NCBI GenBank assembly: GCA_034521445.1
Contig: JAXHMM010000006.1
Span: 496,001 to 560,000 of the forward strand
Direction of reading: 5' to 3'
Source: Balneolaceae bacterium
Lineage (GTDB): Bacteria; Bacteroidota; Rhodothermia; Balneolales; Balneolaceae
DNA: 64,000 bases
Of the stretch, positions 17,936 through 28,714 are shown piece after piece. The position numbers and the translations under genes are program-made. How positions within the stretch are numbered: the stretch's first letter is position 1; every line of letters starts with the position of its first letter. The notes under the pieces were generated by a model that was not told where the DNA came from, made no database searches, and saw nothing but the letters and a program-made list of their open reading frames with translations.

Positions 17936-18742
17936 ATGACACGACGTCTCCTGCTCCTGCTGCTGGCCGCCTTCCTGGCGAATGCGGCTGCCGCGCAGCC
18001 CCTCGAGATTCATTCCAAGCACTTTATCAAGGGCTATCCCATCGGTACGCCCGCCTCCAACGACCTGATCATCCGCGACCTCTATGCGATGAGCAGCAAC
18101 GACCGGACCAAGTTTGCCGACTGGGTGGCCTACCGGCTTACGCCCGTCACGGTCAGCGGTTCGTCCGGCGAACGGAACTGGGAGGTCGATCCCTGGCTTG
18201 ACGATGATGAGACCCTGGAACCCGGGGACTACGAAGGTGCGTTTGTCGCGCTGAATACCCACCGGGGTCACCAGGCGCCGCTTGCGGCCCTCAACGGTAC
18301 GGGACACGCCCACCAGACCAACTATCTGTCCAATATAACTCCCCAGAAGGGTCCCCTCAACAGCGGTAGCTGGCAGGTGATGGAATCCCGCATCCGCGCC
18401 CTGTTAGAGGATAAGGTATTCGGGGAAGTCTACGTGATGACCGGTCCCCTCTACGAAGAGGAGATGCCTGATCTTCCGGGAGCAGACGAGACGCACCGCG
18501 TACCCAGCGGATATTGGAAGATCGTGGCGGTGCCCGGAGAGCATAGCCTGCAAACGGCGGCCTTTATCATGGACCAGAACACGCCGCGGTCCTCGCCCGT
18601 GATGGATTACCTCGTATCCATTGACGAGGTGGAGCAGCGTTCGGGCCTGGACTTTTTCTGGGAGTTGGGTGAGCATCGCCAGAACCGACTCGAAGGCGGT
18701 ATGGGACGCGACTGGGCCGCCCGCTGGTTTTCCGGGCAGTAG
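17936..18742 (+). CDS. Secreted DNA/RNA non-specific endonuclease (NUC family)
   Basis: About 268 residues with a clear signal peptide (MTRRLLLLLLAAFLANAAAA then QP). The beta-beta-alpha-metal active site is present as HRGHQAPLAAL and, 22 residues later, SNITPQKGPLN with the metal-binding Asn. In the Serratia and NucA enzymes the motif is DRGH; here the Asp is His, while Arg and catalytic His remain. The start at 17936 gives the best signal peptide. Probably degrades extracellular nucleic acid as nutrient. Confidence 0.85.
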   Translation: MTRRLLLLLLAAFLANAAAAQPLEIHSKHFIKGYPIGTPASNDLIIRDLYAMSSNDRTKFADWVAYRLTPVTVSGSSGERNWEVDPWLDDDETLEPGDYEGAFVALNTHRGHQAPLAALNGTGHAHQTNYLSNITPQKGPLNSGSWQVMESRIRALLEDKVFGEVYVMTGPLYEEEMPDLPGADETHRVPSGYWKIVAVPGEHSLQTAAFIMDQNTPRSSPVMDYLVSIDEVEQRSGLDFFWELGEHRQNRLEGGMGRDWAARWFSGQ

Positions 18743-18897
18743 CTGCCGGTATGAGCACCTGCACGTCCGGCTAACAATGAACGGCATTTCCCGTATGAAA
18801 TAGAGGGTAAAATCGGCCCGCTTTGTATTGCAGGGAAATTTTTCACCCCATATTTCCGTTATAATACACCAAGGATAACAAATACGGGAGCGAAGCT

Positions 18898-19095
18898 ATG
18901 CCTGAGAAAGTGAAGAAGTTTGAGGAAATGATAGACAATCCCACGTCCCACCAGCTCAAGGCATATTACGACGCCAAGGAAAAAGCATGTCTGGACGCCA
19001 TGAAGTCATCCAAATCCAAGAATCCCCACAATAAAGGGTCGAATCTGGCCGACTTCTGGGATTACGTATATGATCAGTTTTATCAGATACAGTAA
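18898..19095 (+). CDS. Hypothetical small protein (65 aa)
   Basis: Unrecognised hydrophilic 65-residue protein, rich in Lys and Asp, with one cysteine and a tryptophan-containing C-terminal helix (ADFWDYVYDQFYQ). GGAGCGA sits 7 bp before the ATG. A perfect 14-bp hairpin follows at 19125. A TATAAT-like box lies about 40 bp upstream. The AT-rich setting and defined ends suggest a real monocistronic gene. Confidence 0.6.
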   Translation: MPEKVKKFEEMIDNPTSHQLKAYYDAKEKACLDAMKSSKSKNPHNKGSNLADFWDYVYDQFYQIQ

Positions 19096-19124
19096 TAACA
19101 GTATCTGGAAACACGATAAACTTT

Positions 19125-19161
19125 AACAGGGTTGCAGGCTTATATGTCCTGCAACCCTGTT
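19125..19161 (+). terminator. Strong hairpin terminator
   Basis: AACAGGGTTGCAGG pairs perfectly (14 bp) with CCTGCAACCCTGTT around a 9-nt loop, followed by ATTGTTTCC. It ends the 65-aa gene. The interval from here to 19295 is AT-rich and probably holds the promoter of the next small gene, but no exact box was found. Confidence 0.75.
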
Positions 19162-19294
19162 ATTGTTTCCTGGCAGAGAATAATTAGGATCACCTTCCAT
19201 TTAAAAAGATATTAGAATCATTAACTTTTTATTTAATAATTGCATATATTAAACTGCTTTCTTAATCAACGGCAAACAATTACGAAATGAGACC

Positions 19295-19546
19295 ATGGAT
19301 ATTAAGTTTGTAGAACGCGAAAAAATTCAAAAATCAAAGAAGCGGTCATCTAAATTTAAACCTCTTCTTGAAGCCCTGGACAAGTTGGAAGTGGGCGGCG
19401 ATGCCATCGAAGTAAATTATAAAGACGATAAGAACGTCAATTCGATGCGCACTGCGGTCTACCAGTTTAACCAGGAGAAAGGCGTCAAGATCAAGAGCGG
19501 AAAGGATTCCAAGAACAAGAAGATCTATTTCTACCGCGAAAAATAG
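19295..19546 (+). CDS. Hypothetical small basic protein (83 aa)
   Basis: Unrecognised 83-residue, very Lys-rich soluble protein. The C-terminal half (AVYQFNQEKGVKIKSGKD then KKIYFYREK) looks like a compact alpha/beta nucleic-acid-binding module, but no known motif is clear. It converges on glpD with a 9-bp gap. Base composition is lower in GC than the flanking genes, as for the 65-aa gene upstream, hinting at a small acquired or lineage-specific patch. Confidence 0.6.
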   Translation: MDIKFVEREKIQKSKKRSSKFKPLLEALDKLEVGGDAIEVNYKDDKNVNSMRTAVYQFNQEKGVKIKSGKDSKNKKIYFYREK

Positions 19547-19555
19547 TTTTTCTTT

Positions 19556-21145
19556 TCAGACCAGCAGGTATTCCCCTGCCAGTTTCCGGTAGCTTTGCGC
19601 CTGTGCTTCAGCCCAGTCGGCCGTACGTCCGAGTTCGGCCGCCAGGAGGGCAGCCACCTCGTCGGCCATCTCCATGCTGGCTCGGGCATCCAGAACCAGT
19701 GCCCGCGTGCGGCGGGCCAGCACGTCCTCCACGCTGCGGGCCATCTCCTGCCGAACCGCCCACACCACGTGTGCGGCGGTATAGGGCAGGGAGGGATGCA
19801 ACGGCTCTCCCCATACGTGTCGTGAGGCCAGTTGCCGCAGGGCCTGCGCGTCAGATCCGTATTCTGCGTAGGGTGCCTCGAGGTCCACGGTGTCGGGGTG
19901 CATCCACCCGTGTATTTTCAGGCCTTCGCTGACCGAACGACGGCCTTCCAGGTTGCCAATGCGCTCAGCTTCATCGATGGTGTCTTCGCCCATCAGGCGA
20001 TAGGTAGTCCACTTGCCGCCTGTAATGGTCACCAGTCCCGAAGGGGAGGAGATCAAGGTATGGTCCCTCGAGATGGCGGAGGTATCTTCGTCGTCTCCTT
20101 CACTGACCAGCGGACGAATACCGGCGAAGACGCTCAGCACATCTCCCGGGCCGGGATCCCGGGTCAGGTATTGTGCGGCGTGGCTGAGCAGGAACTCCAC
20201 CTCCTCCTTTAGGGCGCGCGGCTCCAGGGACGGCCCCTCCACGGGGGTGTCGGTGGTGCCCACCAGTATACGCCCGTACCAGGGCACGGCAAAGAGCACA
20301 CGCCCGTCCGAGGTACGCGGTACCATGATGGCGCTCTCCCCCGGCTGGAAGGAGTCGTCGAGCACCAGGTGCACGCCCTGGCTGGTCCGGATCATGGGTG
20401 TGGCCTGCGGGTTGTCCATGCGGCGGATCGTGTCGGTGAAGATACCGGTGGCGTTGACCGTCACCTTCGCATGGAACTCGTAGTCCCGCCCGCTTTCGTG
20501 GTCGAGGGCGCGAACACCACGCACGACTCCGTCCTCTTTCAGCAGGCCGGTCACCTCCATGTAATTCAGTCCCGTGCCCCCCTGCTCGTGGAGCGTCTGC
20601 AGCAGGTTGACAGCCAGCCGCGCGTCGTCGAACTGTGCGTCGTGGTAGATAACCCCGCCGTCCAGGCCCTCGGGCTCGAGCGTGGGAATGTGCTCCAGCG
20701 TCTCCTCCCGCGAAAGGTACCGGGAGGTCCCCAGGCCGAGGCGCCCGGCCATCTTGTCGTAGATCTTCAGTCCAATGCCGTAAAAGGGTCCCTCCCACCA
20801 GTCGTAGATGGGTACGATAAAGGAGAGGTTGTGCACCAGGTGGGGGGCGTTCCGGTGAAGCAGTCCCCGTTCCCGGAGCGCCTCGCGCACCAGGCGGACG
20901 TTGCCCTGCTGCAGGTAGCGCACGCCCCCGTGCACCAGTTTGGTGCTGCGGCTGGAGGTGCCCTTTGCGAAGTCGTGCTGTTCCAGCAGGAGGGTATCGT
21001 AGTCCCGTGAGGCCGCTTCCAGGGCGGCGCCGAGTCCGGTAGCCCCGCCCCCGATGACGATCACGTCCCATTCGTCCTCGCGGGAGGCTGCCGTCTTAAG
21101 AAGTTTTTCTCGGTCCATGTGCATGGCCTGTTCGGTAGTGTGCAT
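19556..21145 (-). CDS. glpD: FAD-dependent glycerol-3-phosphate dehydrogenase
   Basis: The 529-residue membrane-associated enzyme oxidises sn-glycerol-3-phosphate to dihydroxyacetone phosphate and passes electrons to quinone. FAD-binding GGGATGLGAALEAASR lies at about 32-47, followed by the family signature SSRSTKLVHGGVRYL; the C-terminal domain (from about 390) is the alpha-helical cap. It starts directly after the acyltransferase stop, so both genes sit on one transcript. M8 or M10 may be the true start. Confidence 0.95.
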   Translation of the reverse strand: MHTTEQAMHMDREKLLKTAASREDEWDVIVIGGGATGLGAALEAASRDYDTLLLEQHDFAKGTSSRSTKLVHGGVRYLQQGNVRLVREALRERGLLHRNAPHLVHNLSFIVPIYDWWEGPFYGIGLKIYDKMAGRLGLGTSRYLSREETLEHIPTLEPEGLDGGVIYHDAQFDDARLAVNLLQTLHEQGGTGLNYMEVTGLLKEDGVVRGVRALDHESGRDYEFHAKVTVNATGIFTDTIRRMDNPQATPMIRTSQGVHLVLDDSFQPGESAIMVPRTSDGRVLFAVPWYGRILVGTTDTPVEGPSLEPRALKEEVEFLLSHAAQYLTRDPGPGDVLSVFAGIRPLVSEGDDEDTSAISRDHTLISSPSGLVTITGGKWTTYRLMGEDTIDEAERIGNLEGRRSVSEGLKIHGWMHPDTVDLEAPYAEYGSDAQALRQLASRHVWGEPLHPSLPYTAAHVVWAVRQEMARSVEDVLARRTRALVLDARASMEMADEVAALLAAELGRTADWAEAQAQSYRKLAGEYLLV

Positions 21146-21931
21146 CTAGAGTATGCCCCGGTCGCCGTATTCGTCCGGGGAGATGTCCTCCTCCACGCCC
21201 GCCCAGAGCAGGTATTTACGGCGTACCTCGTGGATCTTGTGCTCGTAGTTGTCCAGGGTCCAGTCGCCGGTGTCGATGGGCGGATAAAAGTGGGCCACCG
21301 CCTCGCCCGATCGCACCAGCAGGCTGCCACCCACGCTCAGCTCACGGTTGCCCTCGAAATAGATGGGCACGATGGAATAGCCCAGATCCATGGCTGTGCG
21401 AAAGGGGCCTTTCTTGAAAGGTCCGATGACGCCGGGATGCTTGCGAGACCCCTCGGGGGCCATCAGCAGGGAGAGCCGGTCGCGGTGCACCCGCCGGTAG
21501 GCTTTCTGGAGGGTGGCCACCGCCTGATCGGAGTCGCCCCGCCTGATGAACACCTGTCCCGTCAGACGTCCCACAACCAGGAAGATGGGGTTGTACTGCA
21601 GTTCCCATTTGGCCACGAAGCGCACGCGCGGCAGTCCAAGAGCGATTAGGGTCAGAAGATCCACCGTCGAGCTGTGGTTGACGATGTAGACCACCGGTTC
21701 TTGCGGCGGCGGGGCGTGACGGTTGATGCGGAAGGTGATGCCGGTGACCGCGAAGACCGGTTTCATCATCAGGGGACCGATGGTGCGGATTACGAAATTG
21801 GTGGCCTTGCCCAGGGTAAGAAGGACCAGTGTCATGATCACGGGCAGGGCCAGCAGGAATACCGCCAGAAAGGTAAGGATGCCGAGCAGGCTGCGAAGGT
21901 ATTCCAGCGGTTGTAGGTCGGGTCGACTCAT
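21146..21931 (-). CDS. 1-acyl-glycerol-3-phosphate acyltransferase family protein (PlsC-like)
   Basis: The 261-residue membrane protein has an N-terminal hydrophobic region (about 12-40) and the acyltransferase blocks NHSSTVD (HX4D catalytic motif, about 84-90), FIRRGDSD, and APEGSRKHPG. It transfers acyl groups to lysophosphatidic acid or a related glycerolipid. Its stop abuts the glpD start, coupling consumption of glycerol-3-phosphate by lipid synthesis and by oxidation in one operon. Confidence 0.9.
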   Translation of the reverse strand: MSRPDLQPLEYLRSLLGILTFLAVFLLALPVIMTLVLLTLGKATNFVIRTIGPLMMKPVFAVTGITFRINRHAPPPQEPVVYIVNHSSTVDLLTLIALGLPRVRFVAKWELQYNPIFLVVGRLTGQVFIRRGDSDQAVATLQKAYRRVHRDRLSLLMAPEGSRKHPGVIGPFKKGPFRTAMDLGYSIVPIYFEGNRELSVGGSLLVRSGEAVAHFYPPIDTGDWTLDNYEHKIHEVRRKYLLWAGVEEDISPDEYGDRGIL

Positions 21932-22066
21932 GGGAACGGGGGAATGGTGAAATATAGAAGGATGGGGGGCAAGTACAAAAACGCAGGCCCTATTTGCTTG
22001 CCACCAGTCATTTCATGAGATTTACCCACGCACCTTGAACCTCTGATCATTATAGCAACGGCGTCT

Positions 22067-23614
22067 ATGGATTCCCATCTGCAGAAGTGGTACGACAAAT
22101 TCTCCCGTGGAAACCTGATCAACCTGGGTGTCGCCGTACTGGTGATTCTCCTTGGCATCGTCTTTTCGGGTGAGATCCCGAAGCAGGGCGATCACTACGG
22201 CTGGTGGTCGGTGCTCCCGCCCCTTGTGGCCATCGCGCTGGCTTTCTGGACCAAGGAGGTGATCAGCGCGCTCTTCGTCGGCATCGCCCTGGGCGGGGTC
22301 ATTGCGGGCAACCTGAACATCGTGGACCAGTTTCTGCTGCCTTCCATTGGCACGGAAGACTTTGCCCTTATCCTGCTGGTGTACCTCTGGTCGCTCGGCG
22401 GACTCATCGGGATCTGGACACGCACCGGCGGCGCGGAGCGTTTCGCCGCCTGGGCCTCCCAAAAGATGGTACGCGGCAAGAAAAGCGCCAAATTTTTCAC
22501 CTGGATGATGGGACTTGTTTTCCACCAGGGCGGCACCATCTCCACCGTGCTGACCGGCGCCACCGTGCGCCCCATCGCCGACAAGCACGGGGTCTCCCAT
22601 GAGGAGACCGCCTATATGGTCGACTCCACCGCCTCTCCCGCGGCCACCATTATTCCCTTCAACGTATGGCCCATCTACATCGCCGGGCTTGTGGTGGGAA
22701 CCATACCCCTCTTTGAGACGACCGGGGACGGTATCAACTTTTTCATCTCCTCGCTGCCCTTCAATTTCTACGGCATTTTCGCCGTGATCATCACCCTGCT
22801 GTTTGCCTGGGAGCTGCTGCCCTGGATACCCGGGAAAAAGATGCGCGGGGCCATCGAGCGGGCACGCACCACCGGCGAACTGGACCGTGAGGGGGCCGAA
22901 CCGCTGTCGGCCGAAGAACTCACTGAGATGAAGGTACCGGAGGACTACCGTCCGGGACTGATCGACTTTTTCGGTCCCATCGGCATTCTGCTCGGGGTAG
23001 CCATCATTCCCTTCGCCTACACCAAGTACTGGCTGGGCATGCAGGATCCCACGCTGCTTATTGCCGAGGCCTTCGTACTGGCCGTGCTGGCGGGTATGTT
23101 CCTGGCCCTGGCCAAGGGTATGGAGCTCAAGGAGGTGATCGACGGCTTCGTGGACGGCTGCAAGGGGGTCACCATCGGGGCGATAATCCTGGCCCTGGCC
23201 GTCTCGCTGAAAAGTGTGGCGGACGCAGTGGGAACCGCACCATACGTGGTGAGCCTGGCCGGCGACCACCTGACCCCGGTCATGCTGCCCTCCATTCTCA
23301 TGCTGCTCTGCATGGTCATTGCTTTCTCTGCGGGCACATCCTGGGGCACCTATGCGGTGGTCTTTCCCGTAGCCATGCCCCTGGCCTGGGCGGTGCTGCC
23401 CGATGAGCTGTTTATCATGATCTGCTTCGGAGCCGTGGTGGGAGGAAGCGTCTTCGGCGATCAGTGCTCGCCCATCTCCGACACCACCATTCTCTCTTCG
23501 CTGTCGACAGGCTGTGATTTGATGGACCACGTCTACACGCAGATTCCGCTGGCGCTCCTGGCGGCGGGCATCGGCGCGATCTTCTCGACGCTGATGGTTG
23601 TGTTTTTTGTCTGA
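22067..23614 (+). CDS. NhaC-family Na+/H+ antiporter
   Basis: The 515-residue polytopic protein has about 11-12 predicted transmembrane segments. Family features include [17 protein letters not shown], the [20 protein letters not shown] region, an [16 protein letters not shown] half-helix, and [20 protein letters not shown] with [15 protein letters not shown] near the C-terminus. Extrudes Na+ or exchanges a related substrate; NhaC-like proteins also include organic-acid exchangers, so substrate specificity is uncertain. Its 3' end overlaps the degenerate mscL frame on the other strand. Confidence 0.88.
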   Translation: MDSHLQKWYDKFSRGNLINLGVAVLVILLGIVFSGEIPKQGDHYGWWSVLPPLVAIALAFWTKEVISALFVGIALGGVIAGNLNIVDQFLLPSIGTEDFALILLVYLWSLGGLIGIWTRTGGAERFAAWASQKMVRGKKSAKFFTWMMGLVFHQGGTISTVLTGATVRPIADKHGVSHEETAYMVDSTASPAATIIPFNVWPIYIAGLVVGTIPLFETTGDGINFFISSLPFNFYGIFAVIITLLFAWELLPWIPGKKMRGAIERARTTGELDREGAEPLSAEELTEMKVPEDYRPGLIDFFGPIGILLGVAIIPFAYTKYWLGMQDPTLLIAEAFVLAVLAGMFLALAKGMELKEVIDGFVDGCKGVTIGAIILALAVSLKSVADAVGTAPYVVSLAGDHLTPVMLPSILMLLCMVIAFSAGTSWGTYAVVFPVAMPLAWAVLPDELFIMICFGAVVGGSVFGDQCSPISDTTILSSLSTGCDLMDHVYTQIPLALLAAGIGAIFSTLMVVFFV

Positions 23615-23850
23615 GGCCGGGTACAGGAAAGCGTCAGTCCAACTGCGACGTACAATACGGGCACGCCGTGCTGGAGGAGCACATAGGCATCCTTGTAATC
23701 TGAAAAGTCACTTAACAGGCTCAGAGGGGGCATCAGGACGTCGGCGACCAGCGATTGGACAAGCAGCGTGAAGGCGGCCCCTATAATAATGCCGACCGCC
23801 ATATCGATTACGTTTCCACGTATGGCAAAAGCCTTAAACTCTTTCCACAT
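23533..23850 (-). pseudogene. mscL: Truncated mscL (large-conductance mechanosensitive channel)
   Basis: The first ~62 residues are a good MscL N-terminus: [20 protein letters not shown], the first transmembrane helix with [21 protein letters not shown], and the start of the periplasmic loop. After LLQHGVPVL the frame runs into unrelated sequence that overlaps the NhaC 3' end. The second transmembrane helix and the cytoplasmic helix are missing, so no channel can form. The likely cause is a deletion at the mscL/nhaC junction. The intact 5' half indicates a recent loss. Confidence 0.8.
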
Positions 23851-23936
23851 GACGAATCCAGAGGTAGGAGTTGAAGCCTCGAGAGGCGTGTGTTTTTATT
23901 ATTTACCCAAATCGACCGCTGGATGGGAAACTACCC

Positions 23937-25985
<2,049 letters not shown>

Positions 25986-26092
25986 AAAAAGGTGTCAGAC
26001 TGAAAACCATGCAAAGTATAAGGTAGTAGCATAACGAAGAGGATGAAAGCGGCATTCCACCACTCTGCTGCACCGTGAGCGAGAGTCCGGCC

Positions 26093-27376
26093 CTATTCGT
26101 CATCCTCCTCCTCGCGGTCCAGGCGCACGGCTTTTACGCCCCCGAGGCCGGCGGCCACGATAAGGTAGTTATGGCGGTAGGAGACATGGTTGGCAGACTG
26201 CAGGTCGTCGAACTGCAGCTGGCCGACCATACCGACATCCAGTTCTTCCCCGTTCTCTCCTTCAAAGTCATTGAGGCTCTCGTCGGCCCTGGCCACATAG
26301 ACCCCTGCCTCTCCATTGGAGATGAAGACGTATTCACCGTCGGCCGAGACGGCATTGGTGGTCACCACATCAGGCGACAGGCCCAGCTCCTCCGCATCGG
26401 GCACGGGGATGGTATCGATGATCTCCCCATTAACTAGGTTCATGAAATGGGCTCCTTCGTCGCCGGCCGCGATCAGGGCCAGATCCCCCACGATCTCTAC
26501 GGTGTTTTTGGCCCCGGGTGTACCGGCGCCGGGGAAGGAGTAGGAGGCCTGCAGCTCCAGCGACTGCCGGCTGTATTTTCTGATGGTGCCCTGGCTGCCC
26601 CCACTCAGTACCACGACCCACCGGTCGTTGACGTCCACCCACCGGGCATCATCGATTTCGAGATAGTCCAGGCGTTCGGAGAGGTCGAGGTTGTAGACTG
26701 AAAGACCGGCGTTGCTTCCGGAGACTACGTACATACGGTTGTCATACTCTGTTACGCGGGTGGCCGCAAAGCCGGGGAGGGAGACTCCGTTGAGTGATTC
26801 TTCGGAAATGTTGAAGCCATTGAAGGCGAATTGCCTCACCGCGGCGTAGTCGCCCTCTTCCACCAGGCCGGGGTTGTCGGAGGCGTGGGCCACCCAGGCG
26901 CGGTTGCTGTTCACGTAGACGGCGTTGGCGTCCGCGTCCGAAAACTCCACGCCGGAGCGTATGCGCAGCCTGCCGCTGTTGCCCGAGGGCAGCTGGATTA
27001 CGTCCACCGCCCCGGCATAGCCGCTGCCGCGGAGATTGTAGCTGGCGGCGGCGCGCGGGCTGTTGCCGAGGATGCTGACCATGGTGGCCTGCACCTCGAT
27101 GCCCTCCGCGGAGGGTGCGTCAATCTCGGCCACGAGGCTCAGGTTGAAGTCTTTATTCTTGCGTCCCTTGTGCAGGACGTCGTCCGGGGAACCCGAGTCG
27201 GTGGTGTCCACCGCCACGGTATCGTCGCGCAGGGCCAGGCGCTGGGAGAGCTCAGATTCGTCGTTGGTGATGCGGACGTCATCACTTTCCTCTGACTCCG
27301 GGTTGGAGGTGACGTCGCAGGCGCCCAGGGCAAGGGTGAAAAGAAGCAGGGTGATGCAAGGTATGCGTGGGTTCAT
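26093..27376 (-). CDS. LVIVD-like propeller lipoprotein
   Basis: A 427-residue lipoprotein: signal peptide ending in LALGAC (lipobox) and an acidic Ser/Asp-rich linker to about residue 75. It then has repeated beta-propeller-like units in which each blade contains a V-D/Y-V-x-x segment, such as MYVVSGSNAGLSVYNLDL, and LALIAAGDEGAHFMNLVNG. The pattern resembles LVIVD-repeat surface proteins of unknown function. It ends in a poly-acidic tail. Monocistronic. Confidence 0.72.
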   Translation of the reverse strand: MNPRIPCITLLLFTLALGACDVTSNPESEESDDVRITNDESELSQRLALRDDTVAVDTTDSGSPDDVLHKGRKNKDFNLSLVAEIDAPSAEGIEVQATMVSILGNSPRAAASYNLRGSGYAGAVDVIQLPSGNSGRLRIRSGVEFSDADANAVYVNSNRAWVAHASDNPGLVEEGDYAAVRQFAFNGFNISEESLNGVSLPGFAATRVTEYDNRMYVVSGSNAGLSVYNLDLSERLDYLEIDDARWVDVNDRWVVVLSGGSQGTIRKYSRQSLELQASYSFPGAGTPGAKNTVEIVGDLALIAAGDEGAHFMNLVNGEIIDTIPVPDAEELGLSPDVVTTNAVSADGEYVFISNGEAGVYVARADESLNDFEGENGEELDVGMVGQLQFDDLQSANHVSYRHNYLIVAAGLGGVKAVRLDREEEDDE

Positions 27377-27519
27377 GGCAAGTCTTTTTGATGGTTGTGT
27401 GAATTAAGGGGCTTGTGCTCCCCGCGGCTCTCCATGGGGTCGGGAACCCTAGGTGCGAGAGAGCCTATACATGGGTGGGAAGGCCATGCGCCCAGCGGCG
27501 TTTACCGGCCCACTCATAT

Positions 27520-27556
27520 GAAAAAGCCCCTGAGGTTATCCACCTTCAAGGGCCTG
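27520..27556 (-). terminator. Intrinsic terminator after tRNA-Lys
   Basis: On the minus strand an imperfect hairpin (GGCCCTTGAAGGT with ACCTCAGGGGC) is followed directly by TTTTT. It lies 17 bp past the tRNA-Lys 3' end. Confidence 0.6.
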
Positions 27557-27572
27557 AGAGAGAGTTCGTTGG

Positions 27573-27648
27573 TGGTGAGTCGGGAGGGGATCGAACCCTC
27601 GACCCACGGCTTAAAAGGCCGTTGCTCTACCATCTGAGCTACCGACTC
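27573..27648 (-). tRNA. tRNA-Lys (anticodon TTT)
   Basis: On the minus strand the acceptor GAGTCGG pairs with CCGACTC, followed by discriminator A and an encoded CCA. The D-arm is AGCTCAGATGGTAGAGC. The anticodon stem ACGGC/GCCGT holds CTTTTAA (anticodon TTT). The T-arm contains GGTTCGATCC. Unlike the tRNA-Val in this window, CCA is encoded. Confidence 0.95.
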
Positions 27649-27668
27649 ATCGCAATCTAAACAGATTC

Positions 27669-27676
27669 CAAATATA
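27669..27676 (-). promoter_or_regulatory. Bacteroidota-type promoter for tRNA-Lys
   Basis: TATATTTG on the minus strand matches TAnnTTTG, 20 bp before the tRNA 5' end, with a TTTG 21 bp further upstream. The same octamer precedes tRNA-Val. Confidence 0.6.
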
Positions 27677-27874
27677 CGGCTTTAGGCGATTTAATTTCAA
27701 ACCGAATTTGGGTAATTTGCCTGCGGGAGAGTCCGGGACGCAGGTCCCGCGGCGCCGGGGAAGTACTTCGACCGGCTGATTTGCCGGGGCCGCGGCAAAC
27801 CGAAAAAACCTGTAATTGAATCGCATTTGCTATATACTGCGGGAACCTCATCGTTCCCTAAGCCCTCGGTACCC

Positions 27875-28273
27875 ATGGCAACCATTTTTACCCGCATTAT
27901 CGAAGGAGAGATACCCTGCCACAAGGTGGCAGAGGACGACCGCCACATAGCCTTTCTGGATATCAATCCCATTGCTGAGGGACACACCCTGGTGGTGCCG
28001 AAGGAGGAGGTCGACTATTTTTTTGACCTGCCCGAGGAGCGCATGCACCAGACCATGAGCTTTGCCCGGGTGGTCGCCTCTGCGATCGTCCGAGCGCTGG
28101 AGCCCCTCCGCACGGGCATCATCGTGCAGGGCCTGGAGGTGCCACACGCCCACCTGCACCTGGTGCCCCTCTACAGGGTAGACCAGGCCATGGCGCTGGG
28201 CCACAATGTGGAGATAGGGGAGGAGCGCATGAAAGAGATCGCCGAAAGCATCAGGAAGGACGTAAACCTATGA
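27875..28273 (+). CDS. HIT family protein
   Basis: A 132-residue histidine-triad nucleotide hydrolase or transferase with HAHLHLVP (HxHxHxx, active site) and the N-terminal TRIIEGEIPCHKV typical of the Hint branch. The start at 27875 (ACCCATGGC) gives the family N-terminus. Its stop overlaps the aroQ start as ATGA. The family hydrolyses adenosine phosphoramidates; the native substrate is unclear. Confidence 0.92.
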   Translation: MATIFTRIIEGEIPCHKVAEDDRHIAFLDINPIAEGHTLVVPKEEVDYFFDLPEERMHQTMSFARVVASAIVRALEPLRTGIIVQGLEVPHAHLHLVPLYRVDQAMALGHNVEIGEERMKEIAESIRKDVNL

Positions 28274-28710
28274 AGCTGTTCATTCTCAACGGACCCAACC
28301 TCAACCTGCTGGGCCGCCGCGACACGGAGCAGTATGGCTCGGAAACCCTGCAGGACATTTGCGAGCATCTGGAGGAGACCTTCCCGGATCACACCCTGAA
28401 CTTCTACCAGAGTAACGTGGAGGGGGAAATCGTACAAGCCATTCAGACCATCATCGACAGCGACTACGACGGACTGGTGGCCAATTTCGGGGGATACACA
28501 CACACCTCAGTGGCCATACGCGACGCGCTGGACCTGCTCGACCTGCCCGTAGTGGAGGTGCATCTGTCCAATATCCATGCCCGCGAGGAGTTCCGCGAGC
28601 GCTCCATCACCGGATCCCGGGCAGACGGCATTATTACAGGTTTCGGCATGCACAGCTACGTGCTGGGTGTCCGTGCCCTGGAACTTCTTGCGAAGGCAAA
28701 GAAAGGATAG
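28270..28710 (+). CDS. aroQ: Type II 3-dehydroquinate dehydratase
   Basis: A 146-residue shikimate-pathway enzyme converting 3-dehydroquinate to 3-dehydroshikimate. The family start LNGPNLNLLGRRDTEQYG includes the catalytic Arg and Tyr loop; NFGGYTHTSVAIRDAL and VEVHLSNIHAREEFR carry the active-site Asn/His; SRADGIITGFG ends the fold. It overlaps the HIT gene by 4 bp and is followed 4 bp later by the flippase gene. Confidence 0.96.
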   Translation: MKLFILNGPNLNLLGRRDTEQYGSETLQDICEHLEETFPDHTLNFYQSNVEGEIVQAIQTIIDSDYDGLVANFGGYTHTSVAIRDALDLLDLPVVEVHLSNIHAREEFRERSITGSRADGIITGFGMHSYVLGVRALELLAKAKKG

Positions 28711-28714
28711 CGGG

